Positions 9,057-16,971 of a DNA stretch of 64,000 nt are shown in pieces. Location of the stretch: contig NZ_FNDK01000019.1 of the NCBI RefSeq assembly GCF_900099605.1, positions 1 to 64,000 on the forward strand, in the 5' to 3' direction. The notes under the pieces are model-generated. The model made no database searches and had not been told where the DNA came from. It saw nothing but the letters and a program-made list of their open reading frames with translations. Each line of letters begins with the position of its first letter. The stretch's first letter is position 1. The stretch comes from Alteribacillus persepolensis (GTDB taxonomy: Bacteria; Bacillota; Bacilli; Bacillales; Marinococcaceae). A program made the position numbers and the translations under genes.

Positions 9057-9225
9057 AGGGTCTCTCCTGCTTTTTCATAATTAATAGTCGCACCCTGTAT
9101 TTTACAAGCCTCGTCCATAAAAGGCAAAGGCCATTGCTGTTGTCATCGTAATGAATATATATATCACTTGTTATTGGCTGTCAAATCAATGTATATTTTG
9201 ACAATTATGTGACACAAGTCCGCTT

Positions 9226-9242
9226 TGTTACATCTGTGTTAC
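9226..9242 (+). promoter_or_regulatory. WalR-type box 1
   Basis: TGTTAC, five bases, TGTTAC. This exactly matches the WalR (YycF) consensus TGTWAH-N5-TGTWAH, which controls autolysin genes in Firmicutes. It lies about 375 bases upstream of the hydrolase start. The downstream target, a D,L-endopeptidase, is a typical WalR-regulated class. Confidence 0.55.
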
Positions 9243-9370
9243 AAGAAGAATCCCCTCTGTTACAACCATCGTACCAGTGACAAAAAGCACTGTTTTCATG
9301 TATTAACTTGTCACTTTTTTCCTATAAAACGCGGGATATTGGTGATAATTGTATCATTTTGTCTTTATCT

Positions 9371-9387
9371 TGTTACACAAATGTAAA
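9371..9387 (+). promoter_or_regulatory. WalR-type box 2
   Basis: TGTTAC, five bases, TGTAAA: a second full match to TGTWAH-N5-TGTWAH, 145 bases downstream of box 1. Two exact matches in one intergenic region make chance less likely. Confidence 0.55.
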
Positions 9388-9616
9388 ATCACAGAAGATT
9401 CTTAGATGCTAGACTATGAATTGTGTTTAAAAGAGATACAGTTAGACAAGCCTCGACATAATCTTAGAAACAATGAAACGTTACATACAACACATCAGTG
9501 CATTATCGACCTTTACGTACTTTCTGCCAAAAGTCGCACACACCTTGTGTCCTAAGCAGAAGTTAACACATGTTAGGCAAGCAACCATTTTTTAATGAAA
9601 GAAAGGGGTGGCCATT

Positions 9617-10645
9617 GTGGTCAAAAAGAGTATTGCAGCATTGTGCAGTTTCGTGCTGCTGCTGTCTGTCTTTGCGATGCAGCCGCTGTCGGCTGATGCG
9701 AACTCCAAAGCAGATGGCATTATTGCAGAAGCAAAAAAACATATGGGAACACCTTACAGTTACGGAGGAACAACACCGAGCGGATTTGACTGTTCCGGCT
9801 TTATCGGCTACGTTTTCGAAAAAGAGGGAGTTGACCTGCCTCGTACAGCGTCTCAGCAATACAACGTAGGAGATTCTGTAAGCAAGTCCAACTTGAAAAA
9901 AGGAGATTTGGTGTTCTTCTCCGGGAACGGTTCATCGATTACACATAACGGGATATACATAGGAAATGGAAAGTTTATTCACTCTGCTTCTTCCAAAGGG
10001 GTCAGCATCTCCAAAGTAGATGATCCATACTATTGGGGAAGCCGTTACGCTGGAGCAAAGCGCGTGCTTGAAGATGAAACAGAAGCGGTTAAATCAGAAA
10101 CGCTCGAGCCGCTTCCGCAAGGTGAATTCCACGACGTAGATGAAGACTTTTGGGCGTACGGCAGTATTACAACACTAGCAAAAGACGGTATTATTAGAGG
10201 CTATGAAAACAGCACATTCAAACCATCAAAAGCTTTAACAAGAGCGCAAGCAGCTTCTCTTCTTGCTCGTGCCCTTGATTTACCGCAAGAAGGAACAGAC
10301 ACTGGATTTAACGATGTCAGCAGCAGCAACGTTCACGCGGCTGCCATTAAAGCCGTCAAAGAAGCCGGCCTTTTAAACGGTAACTCAGACGGGGAATTTA
10401 TGCCAAGTGAACCAATGAAGCGCCAGCACATGGCTGTTGTTTTCCACGCTGCCTTTGACCTTGAAGGGGTGGAATACGACGGAGAATTCGTGGATGTAGG
10501 CAGCGACCATCCATATTATGAACATATTCAAGCTGTCGCCGGAAGCGGTATTGCAAACGGAAATGCGGATGGAGAATTCCAACCGAACCGGGAAACAACA
10601 CGTGCCCACTTCTCCGTCTTTATGGATAACGCTTTGAACGATTAA
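9617..10645 (+). CDS. NlpC/P60 cell-wall hydrolase with three SLH domains
   Basis: A secreted peptidoglycan endopeptidase anchored by SLH domains. A signal peptide (MVKKSIAALCSFVLLL... SADA) is followed by an NlpC/P60 domain at about 33-155: catalytic Cys59 in DCSGF, His110 in ITHNGIYIG and His122 in FIHSAS. Three SLH domains fill residues 170-342 (FHDVDEDFWAYGSI, FKPSKALTRAQAASLLARAL). NlpC/P60 enzymes of this type cut gamma-D-Glu to meso-diaminopimelate bonds. The GTG at 9617 is preferred because GAAAGGGG lies 8 bases upstream; the GTG at 9608 is too close to it. Two WalR-like boxes are upstream and a terminator follows. It sits head-to-tail with an SLH-anchored subtilisin. Confidence 0.92.
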   Translation: MVKKSIAALCSFVLLLSVFAMQPLSADANSKADGIIAEAKKHMGTPYSYGGTTPSGFDCSGFIGYVFEKEGVDLPRTASQQYNVGDSVSKSNLKKGDLVFFSGNGSSITHNGIYIGNGKFIHSASSKGVSISKVDDPYYWGSRYAGAKRVLEDETEAVKSETLEPLPQGEFHDVDEDFWAYGSITTLAKDGIIRGYENSTFKPSKALTRAQAASLLARALDLPQEGTDTGFNDVSSSNVHAAAIKAVKEAGLLNGNSDGEFMPSEPMKRQHMAVVFHAAFDLEGVEYDGEFVDVGSDHPYYEHIQAVAGSGIANGNADGEFQPNRETTRAHFSVFMDNALND

Positions 10646-10659
10646 TACCGGCTCTTTCA

Positions 10660-10686
10660 GACTCGCCCATTGGCGGGTCTTTTTTT
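10660..10686 (+). terminator. Terminator after the NlpC/P60-SLH gene
   Basis: A 9-bp stem (AGACTCGCC/GGCGGGTCT, one wobble) with loop CAT(T) and a following T7 run. Confidence 0.85.
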
Positions 10687-10995
10687 ATGGAAGAAAGCCA
10701 AACAAACATGGTGGGGGCAGCCATGTATCTATGAAACAGGGGCAGGCACATCTTCCTTTTTTGTTCTTCGCGTTATCCTATTATCGTAAGAAGCGGGCAC
10801 TCCAATCAAGAGGGGGGAGTGAGCATTTATCTTTCTAGTAAAAGTATTACCCCCTCGTTTATGTTTTAAACATCCATTTTTAAAAAATAACTATTTTTTC
10901 CTTATGTTCATAGATTGATTCTATCAATCTATGAATGGCTGTTGTACGATAACATATGGGGACAATTTCCATATGAAGAAAGCGGGGAAGTATCT
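10687..10995. other. Intergenic upstream of the subtilisin gene
   Basis: About 310 bases, presumably carrying the protease promoter. A near-palindrome ATGTTTTAAACAT occurs near 10861. An in-frame TTG at 10915 would extend the protease by 27 residues but has no ribosome site. Confidence 0.4.
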
Positions 10996-13098
10996 ATGCG
11001 ACAACGAAGGTGGACAATAAGCGCGGCGGCTGCTTTGCTTGTTTCCTTCCCGGCGGCTGTATCGGCAGAGCACGCCGGGGCTGATTCTAACGAACATGTG
11101 TATGTCGTAGGTTTTCAAGACAGCGTACAAGAAGACGTCGTCAAAGACGCTGGTGGTGAAATTGGCAGTGTGTGGGAGAGCATTAATGCCATGGAAGCCG
11201 TATTAACTGAAGAAGAAGCAGAAGCTCTGGCAGCGTCTGCCGGCATTGTTTATGTAGAGCCTGATGAAATGGTCGGTGTTTCTGCCGAGGCAGCAGACGC
11301 GGAAAACTGGGGGCTTGAAGCGACAAATGCACCGGCTGCTTGGGAGCATGGCTTTACCGGAGCGGATGTGGATGTTGCAGTGATTGATACCGGCATCAGC
11401 ACGTCCCACCCATCGTTAGAGGTAGAAGATGGATATGCAGCGGTGGATTATACCGATTCATATGATGACGATAACGGCCACGGCACCCATGCTGCAGGCA
11501 TTATTGGGGCCAATCAGCCTCAATCGGGACTGATGGGAGTAGCGCCGCGTGCGGACTTGTATGCGGTCAAAGTGCTTGATGACAGCGGCAATGGCTCGAT
11601 TACACAAATACTGGACGGATTAGAGTGGGCTATGGAGCAGGATGTTGATGTCATCAATATGAGTTTTGGCACATTAACCGACTCCCGGCCGCTTGAAGCG
11701 ATGCTTGATGATGCCTACCGTGACGGTATTATTATTACAGCAGCATCCGGCAACCGCGGGGAAGGAGACACTTCTAGCGGACGTGTGGAATATCCGGCCC
11801 GTTATGGTTCTGTTGTTGCTGTTAGTGCGGTTGACCAGCAAAAAGAGCGGGCATACTTTTCTGCATCAGGAAAAACGGTCGAGATCGCCGCACCAGGCGT
11901 AGACATTGTGAGTACATACAAAGATAATACATACGGCCCTCTCAGCGGCACATCGATGGCCACTCCATTTGTAAGCGGTGCATTGGCGATTTTAAAAGAA
12001 GCATATCCTGAGCATACACCCGATGAACTGCGCAGCATGCTTCATCAAGAAGCCGAAGATTTAGGGGAACCAGGACGTGACAGCCGCTTCGGATACGGCC
12101 TGCTGCAAATGCCAGACGTTAGTGACAGCGAGGTCGTGCGTGACGGGACGTATCCTGATGATGAGAACAGCGGCGGGTCCGAACAGCCTGAAGAAGATGA
12201 TATTGATGAACATCCAATCGACGATATACCAACAAATAACGTGACGTTTGATTTAGAAGCTTCGCCGTCCTATAACGACGATGGCTCAGCTGCTGCTGCG
12301 TTGGAGTGGACAGCCATTGATGATGCTGATGTCTCGTCTTATTACGTGTATCGTGATGGCGTGCAGCACGCAGAAGTAACAGAGGAAACAGCATTTATCG
12401 ATGAAGGCCTCTCTTCTGGAACATATGAATATGAAGTGAGCGCTGTGTATGCGGATGGCAGTGAGTCCAACCGCAGTGAAGCTGTTTCGGTAACGATTGA
12501 AGACAATGACTCGCCGCCAGCAGAAAACACCGCCTTTCAATGGCCCGAGGTGGTCGAGCAGGCGCCGTCATTTGCCGATGTGAATGACAACTTTTGGGCG
12601 GTCACACCAATCACCGAGCTTGCTGCACGCGGCATTATGACAGGCAGCAATGATGAATTCCGCCCGAATGACTCTGTTACACGCGGGCAGGCATTAGCTG
12701 TTATCGGACGCTTTTTAGGATGGGACAGCACACCGCGCAACACAGATTTCCCTGATGTCGATGCTTCTTACTTTGGTTCTGGCTATATCGCTCACGCGGT
12801 GAATGCCGGGTTTATCTCCGGCTTTGCTGATGGATATTTCCAGCCCAACCGCCCGATTACTCGCGGACAAATGGCAGCGATTTTAGGCAGTGTGTTTGAT
12901 GTGAATGAAGCAAGCGGTACAAATCGATTCACCGATGTGGATGAAACGACAACCGGCTATGATACAATCGGCTACTTGGCCCGCCACAACATCGTGCAAG
13001 GCTATGACAACCAAACGTTCCGGCCAAACAACTCCCTCTCTCGTGCGCAGTTTGCCAGTGTGTTTTACGGGTTTGGCGAACACTTGATTCACAACTAG
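10996..13098 (+). CDS. Subtilisin-like serine protease with FN3 and three SLH domains
   Basis: A surface-anchored S8 protease of 700 residues. A signal peptide (RRWTISAAAALLVSFPAAVSA) is followed by an I9-type propeptide (about 33-95). The catalytic domain has Asp131 (VAVIDTGIS), His162 (NGHGTHAAG), Asn253 (AASGN) and Ser320 (GTSMATPF). An acidic linker leads to a fibronectin type III-like domain (about 410-500), then three SLH domains (about 515-700: FADVNDNFWAV, FQPNRPITRGQMAAIL). The SLH domains should hold it on the cell wall beside the S-layer. ATG at 10996 is chosen because GCGGGGAAG precedes it and the signal peptide begins there. Possible jobs are S-layer or autolysin processing and nutrient proteolysis; neither is proven. 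Confidence 0.93.
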   Translation: MRQRRWTISAAAALLVSFPAAVSAEHAGADSNEHVYVVGFQDSVQEDVVKDAGGEIGSVWESINAMEAVLTEEEAEALAASAGIVYVEPDEMVGVSAEAADAENWGLEATNAPAAWEHGFTGADVDVAVIDTGISTSHPSLEVEDGYAAVDYTDSYDDDNGHGTHAAGIIGANQPQSGLMGVAPRADLYAVKVLDDSGNGSITQILDGLEWAMEQDVDVINMSFGTLTDSRPLEAMLDDAYRDGIIITAASGNRGEGDTSSGRVEYPARYGSVVAVSAVDQQKERAYFSASGKTVEIAAPGVDIVSTYKDNTYGPLSGTSMATPFVSGALAILKEAYPEHTPDELRSMLHQEAEDLGEPGRDSRFGYGLLQMPDVSDSEVVRDGTYPDDENSGGSEQPEEDDIDEHPIDDIPTNNVTFDLEASPSYNDDGSAAAALEWTAIDDADVSSYYVYRDGVQHAEVTEETAFIDEGLSSGTYEYEVSAVYADGSESNRSEAVSVTIEDNDSPPAENTAFQWPEVVEQAPSFADVNDNFWAVTPITELAARGIMTGSNDEFRPNDSVTRGQALAVIGRFLGWDSTPRNTDFPDVDASYFGSGYIAHAVNAGFISGFADGYFQPNRPITRGQMAAILGSVFDVNEASGTNRFTDVDETTTGYDTIGYLARHNIVQGYDNQTFRPNNSLSRAQFASVFYGFGEHLIHN

Positions 13099-13105
13099 TT
13101 TATTT

Positions 13106-13139
13106 ACCGAAACAGCCAGTGCGTTGTTTCGGTTTTTTT
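13106..13139 (+). terminator. Terminator of the subtilisin-SLH gene
   Basis: A 9-bp perfect stem (ACCGAAACA/TGTTTCGGT), 10-base loop, followed by T7. Confidence 0.88.
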
Positions 13140-13170
13140 ATTGTTTTTTGGTTTTATCATGTTGATTATT

Positions 13171-13228
13171 AAAACAACTACATATAGACAACATAATGAT
13201 AAACATGTCCCCTACATGTAGTTGTTTT
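13171..13228. terminator. Long-loop inverted repeat between convergent genes
   Basis: A perfect 13-bp inverted repeat (AAAACAACTACAT and its complement) separated by 32 bases, between the convergent protease and Cys-rich genes. Probably the terminator of the minus-strand Cys-rich gene. Confidence 0.5.
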
Positions 13229-13257
13229 GTTGTTTGTTCAGTTAAGTTTCCGATTGG

Positions 13258-13578
13258 TTAAGCAGCCATTTTCCGGCATGCTTGGGCGCATTGATAACAA
13301 ACGTCCGCGCAGCGCTGACAGTGGTCGTGCTCATGTTTGGCACACTCATCTCCGCAAGCCTGGCAAATCTCTGCACACAATCCGCAAATTTGTGCGGCAA
13401 ATGGACTGTTCGCCTGCATGGCCTTAGCCGCAAACGCACACATATCAGCACATTCTCGGTCTAATCGAATACAAGCTGCCATCATTTGTACATTTTCTTC
13501 CTGCAAGCATGCATCATAACAACGATTGCACTCTTCCATACACGCCATGCAAGCTTGTATGCATTCTTCATACGTCAT
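13258..13578 (-). CDS. Cys-rich four-helix copper-storage protein (YhjQ/Csp-like)
   Basis: A 106-residue protein with 19 Cys, mostly in CxxC/CxxxC spacing along helices (CIQACMACMEECNRCYDAC, CGLCAEICQACGDEC, CQRCADVCYQCAQAC). This matches the four-helix-bundle copper-binding (Csp, DUF326/YhjQ) family. Members bind many Cu(I) ions in the bundle core; cytosolic Csp3-type proteins lack a signal peptide, as here. The function would be copper buffering or storage. There is a Shine-Dalgarno sequence (GGAGGCG) before the ATG. It stands alone, convergent with the protease gene. No copper transporter or CsoR gene is nearby. Confidence 0.88.
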   Translation of the reverse strand: MTYEECIQACMACMEECNRCYDACLQEENVQMMAACIRLDRECADMCAFAAKAMQANSPFAAQICGLCAEICQACGDECAKHEHDHCQRCADVCYQCAQACRKMAA

Positions 13579-13744
13579 CTTCTATCAACGCCTCCTCTAC
13601 ATTGTTCTCATTACTAGCCTTCCCTGCTGTCTCTCTATTTAATAGTAAATTACCAAAAAAACAGCAATGTTCTCCTATTACTTGCTGAAACTTGGATTGC
13701 TGCCGCTTTTTATCTTTTCACCTTTTTGTTCGCAACGTGTAAAA

Positions 13745-13775
13745 AACCACCTCCCCTGTCATTGGAAAAGTGGTT
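13745..13775 (-). terminator. Terminator of the 151-residue orphan
   Basis: Stem AACCAC/GTGGTT followed on the minus strand by T6, about 30 bases past the stop of the gene at 13805-14260. Confidence 0.6.
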
Positions 13776-13804
13776 ACAGATAACGTCTTCTTCTTTTTGG
13801 ATTT

Positions 13805-14260
13805 CTATCTGCACTGTGGCAGAAACCCTCTATGGCGCAGCCGATCTTCTGCTGCCAGCCAATCATGGGGATGGACACTTCCTTTAATTACAATATAATC
13901 GGGTACTTCTTTATGCAGCATCACAATTAAATCCACAATTAATGGAGAGGATACTTTGCCATGCTGATTGGTTACGCCGATTAAAATAACGGGATTGTTT
14001 TTATTGACATAAGAATTCAACTTTTCGTACAGCAGCACAGCATCCGTCGTGAAAGACCGCTTAATATGGATATGAATATGCCCGTGATAGACTCGTTTTT
14101 CAATGTCAGCTTTTTCTGGATACGCGGCAATTTGATCCTCTTGTAACGTTTCAATGTACTGTTTCATTTTATAATATATTTTATACCAAGTGTGTGTTTT
14201 CATTTTAAAGAGGAGTAAGTGCACTTCAAGTGCTTGTAATTCTAGTGTGTCATTTAGCAT
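13805..14260 (-). CDS. Unrecognised cytoplasmic protein
   Basis: I do not recognise this 151-residue protein. It starts MLNDTLELQALEVHLLLFKM; an AGGAGG site 7 bases before the ATG at 14258-14260 makes this start convincing, although the frame stays open further upstream. It has no signal peptide or membrane segment. Features are a Lys/Tyr-rich helix (about 20-40), a His-rich strand (YHGHIHIHIKRSF) around residue 60, and an alternating segment NPVILIGVTNQHGKVSSPLIVDLIVML. The pattern suggests a small alpha/beta protein. It has its own terminator and lies between a Cys-rich protein and a cell-wall hydrolase, so context gives no function. Confidence 0.6.
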   Translation of the reverse strand: MLNDTLELQALEVHLLLFKMKTHTWYKIYYKMKQYIETLQEDQIAAYPEKADIEKRVYHGHIHIHIKRSFTTDAVLLYEKLNSYVNKNNPVILIGVTNQHGKVSSPLIVDLIVMLHKEVPDYIVIKGSVHPHDWLAAEDRLRHRGFLPQCR

Positions 14261-14538
14261 AAGATACCTCCTGGTGCCCATCCTTCCATGCCTGTCAGCG
14301 GCTGTTGCTGCGTGCACTATATTGAAAGACATACTATTTTTGTTTTCCCTGTCTTTTCGTAACAAAAACGTAACACAGGCGGCACCACCCGCCACCTTCC
14401 CTCCTGCAGAAATACTGGTATCGCATACCAATCATGTTATTTCCGAAAACAGAACTTACCGATGAAGCCTCACGCTGGCAGCGGCTTGTTTTCTTACATG
14501 TGTACCTGTTCGCAGCGTTACCCTATCCTCTAGCAGAA
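14261..14538. other. Intergenic, no gene seen
   Basis: Upstream region of the orphan gene and downstream of the hydrolase gene. Out-of-frame short ORFs are present but have no ribosome site. Nothing else recognised. Confidence 0.35.
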
Positions 14539-14540
14539 AA

Positions 14541-14568
14541 CCTGACCCTGCCACCGTATAGAGTCAGG
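14541..14568 (-). terminator. Probable terminator of the PG-binding/NlpC hydrolase gene
   Basis: Stem CCTGAC/GTCAGG with a 16-base loop, followed by TTTTC on the minus strand, just downstream of the stop. Confidence 0.55.
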
Positions 14569-14577
14569 CTTGGGCTG

Positions 14578-16122
14578 CTAGAAATAACGCTTCACTCCAA
14601 CAAAACGCTCTTCCCAATAGGCTGTATTCATATTACTAACGGTCACGCCCGTGGACGTTCCCGCGTGAATGAATTGATTGCTTCCGATATAAATACCGGC
14701 GTGTGAGGGGCCTTCCTGATATGTTTCATAAAAGACAATGTCTCCAACTTTTGGTTTGTTAACAGACGTTCCCGCATGGTACATGCCGGCAACCGTCCGC
14801 GGCAGTTCAATTCCGTTTTTTGCAAACACATACTGCAAAAATCCGCTGCAGTCAAAGCCAGATGGATTATCGCCGCCCCATACGTATGGAACACCGATAT
14901 GCTCGGCTGCATCAGCAACGAGATTGGTTACATCAACGTTTGTCCCCGCTGCGGGCTTCTCTTGCGGCGCAGGCGGCGTTGTTGTTTCTGATTCTTCTTC
15001 CTGCAGCAGCGCATCCAGCTTTTGTGCAGTTTTTTCACCAGCGATACCGTCTTGAGTGAGTCCGTGTGCTGCTTGGAAGTTTTTTACCGCATTTTCTGTC
15101 ACTTCCCCGTACACTCCTGTTGGTTCCATTTTCATAAAACCTAGCTGCTGGAGCTGTGATTGCAAGGCGGTGACGTTTTCGCCGCGTGATCCATAGCGAA
15201 GCACTTCTGTTTGCGGTGCAGACACACTGTCAGACACCGTTTCACTCTTTGCTGCAGATGCTGCTTTTGGATTGTTTTTCAGCTTATTTAACGTCTTCGG
15301 GCCCGCCAGTCCATCCACCACAAGACCATTTTCTGCCTGAAAAGAACGAACCGCATTTTCTGTCATCGGTCCAAAGATGCCGGTGATGTCTTTGTTATAG
15401 TAGCCTAAATCTTTTAACTGGCGCTGCAGAAGCGATACATCCGAACTTTTATCACCTGTTGACAGCACTTTAAACGTATCAGACGATGCGCCTGTCTGAT
15501 AGGAAGCAGGTTCGGCTGCCCGCTGCACACTTTGTAAAGCTGCTAACGTTTCTGGTCCGGCAATGCCGTCTGCTGCCAGCTGCTCCTCTCGTTGAAAACG
15601 CCGCACCGACTCTTGAAGCTGCCTGCCGTAAAAACCAGTTACTTCTCCATTGTAATAGTCCAGCTGACGAAGCTGGCGCTGCAGCTCTTTTACTTCTTCG
15701 CTTTCATCTCCCTTGCGCAAGATGGTAGAGCTGCCAAGCGATACAGAAGATGTCTTTGCTTCACTTGGCTGTGTGTCGGCGGGCGCGGCCGTTTCAGTAT
15801 GTACAGATGACTGTCCGGTTAACAGCACGCTGAATGTTTGCGGGCCGGCAATGCCATCCATGGTGAGATGATGTTTTTTTTGGAATTGTTCGACTGCTGC
15901 TTTTGTATGTTCTCCATAATAACCGGTCGCTTTATCGTATGTAAAAAAACCTTTGTCTTTTAAAAGATGCTGCAGCTTTTTGACATCATCACTTGTGGTA
16001 CCCGGATAAAGCGTTTCATCTCCAAGCGCTGCATCTGCAGCAAGTGGTGCCGCTAGTACAGCTCCTGTGACTGCCGTTGATGTGACAACTGCTTTTTTTA
16101 TAGACGTGGCCGTATTAAACAA
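14578..16122 (-). CDS. Cell-wall hydrolase: four PG_binding_1 domains and NlpC/P60
   Basis: A 514-residue secreted endopeptidase. After a signal peptide (about 1-32, ending AADA) come four peptidoglycan-binding type 1 repeats (LQ..L...GY....TG.YG..T..AV..FQ...GL..DGIAGP.T), spanning about 35-105, 140-205, 218-285 and 308-375. A Pro/Glu linker then leads to a C-terminal NlpC/P60 domain (about 395-514) with Cys in DCSGFLQYVF, His in SHAGIYIG and His in FIHAG. The domain order resembles Bacillus D,L-endopeptidases used in cell separation or sporulation. A TTG start at 16120-16122 behind GGGGAGGG is chosen; the frame extends 8 codons upstream to a GTG without a site. It has no SLH domain, unlike its neighbour at 9617. 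Confidence 0.88.
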   Translation of the reverse strand: MFNTATSIKKAVVTSTAVTGAVLAAPLAADAALGDETLYPGTTSDDVKKLQHLLKDKGFFTYDKATGYYGEHTKAAVEQFQKKHHLTMDGIAGPQTFSVLLTGQSSVHTETAAPADTQPSEAKTSSVSLGSSTILRKGDESEEVKELQRQLRQLDYYNGEVTGFYGRQLQESVRRFQREEQLAADGIAGPETLAALQSVQRAAEPASYQTGASSDTFKVLSTGDKSSDVSLLQRQLKDLGYYNKDITGIFGPMTENAVRSFQAENGLVVDGLAGPKTLNKLKNNPKAASAAKSETVSDSVSAPQTEVLRYGSRGENVTALQSQLQQLGFMKMEPTGVYGEVTENAVKNFQAAHGLTQDGIAGEKTAQKLDALLQEEESETTTPPAPQEKPAAGTNVDVTNLVADAAEHIGVPYVWGGDNPSGFDCSGFLQYVFAKNGIELPRTVAGMYHAGTSVNKPKVGDIVFYETYQEGPSHAGIYIGSNQFIHAGTSTGVTVSNMNTAYWEERFVGVKRYF

Positions 16123-16471
16123 ACTGATTCCCTCCCCAGTAATCACCGTACGCGCGCGTACAAAAAGGATATGTATATGATGACCAGACTAGGCCTATTT
16201 GCTCTACACATATTCTTCTACCATTATATAGTGTTACAACCCGTTTCGCTAGAATTTTTCTCTCTATTGAACGAATTTTCTGCAAAATGAACACGTTTTT
16301 GACACTTTTTTTACGCTGATCCTTGGTTCTATATAGGTTGTTTAAATTCACTATTATTTTCTCTTTGCTGCTTGGATAATGCAACCCTTTTGCTTGCAGA
16401 CAAACCTTCTTCACCATGATGTCTGCCTGGATAACTCGTTGACGCAAACACATTGCAGCGGTTCCGACCTA
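16123..16471. other. Intergenic, promoter region of the hydrolase
   Basis: About 350 bases with no supported gene. A TATAAT-like hexamer occurs on the minus strand near 16221, but no matching -35 could be defined. Confidence 0.35.
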
Positions 16472-16501
16472 TAAAAAAAAGCCGGCGTGGCAAAGGCCGG
16501 C
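16472..16501 (-). terminator. Terminator of the small lipoprotein gene
   Basis: Stem GCCGGC/GCCGGC with a 9-base loop, then T8 on the minus strand. A textbook intrinsic terminator, which supports the small gene upstream. Confidence 0.88.
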
Positions 16502-16529
16502 ATGTATCATAACAGGACTTGACTTCAGG

Positions 16530-16697
16530 CTATTCTGTATTCCCATTACCAGGGTCTGTTTCATTCTCAATTTCGAGCTCTTCTACAATCTTTGTCGTCA
16601 CTTCATCCTCTTCTGTTGGTTCGTCACTGCTTCCGCACGCTGATAACATACTTGCGGCGGCAGCCAGCGCTGCAAGATAGAGATGTTTCTTTTTCAT
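16530..16697 (-). CDS. Small acidic lipoprotein, 55 residues
   Basis: A tiny lipoprotein with signal peptide MKKKHLYLAALAAAASM and lipobox LSAC (Cys21), so the mature part is only 35 residues and very acidic (GSSDEPTEEDEVTTKIVEELEIENETDPGNGNTE). GGAGGG lies 8 bases before the ATG, and a strong terminator follows the stop by 29 bases, so it is a complete transcription unit. It resembles the many short YgdI/YlaJ-like lipoproteins only in layout; no family is recognised. It is divergent from the SLH protein gene at 16972. Confidence 0.75.
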   Translation of the reverse strand: MKKKHLYLAALAAAASMLSACGSSDEPTEEDEVTTKIVEELEIENETDPGNGNTE

Positions 16698-16971
16698 GAT
16701 GTTCTCCCTCCGCTTATGACATCACACGATTTTGACGTTTCGCTTTATCCTAGCAAATCAAAATATACACGTCTATCCTTTACGTCTATTTTTGAAGCTG
16801 TTTTACATTTTCCCAAAACAATGTTTATTTTTTTCACGAAATCGTGAAACGTGTTCTCTTTTGGCTTCGTAAAAAAAGTAGAAGCATATTTTCCAATTTT
16901 TATAGTTTTTGCAAGTTTCATCCTGTATACTAGTTTTGGAAATGTGCTGGAATTATCTAGGAGGGGATACA

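Larger units (their letters stand above)
9057..9616. other. Divergent regulatory region with WalR-like boxes
   Basis: About 560 non-coding bases between a lipoprotein gene and a cell-wall hydrolase gene. It contains several TGTTAC-type half sites, two of them as properly spaced direct repeats (listed separately). Short frames in this gap are not supported. Confidence 0.5.
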
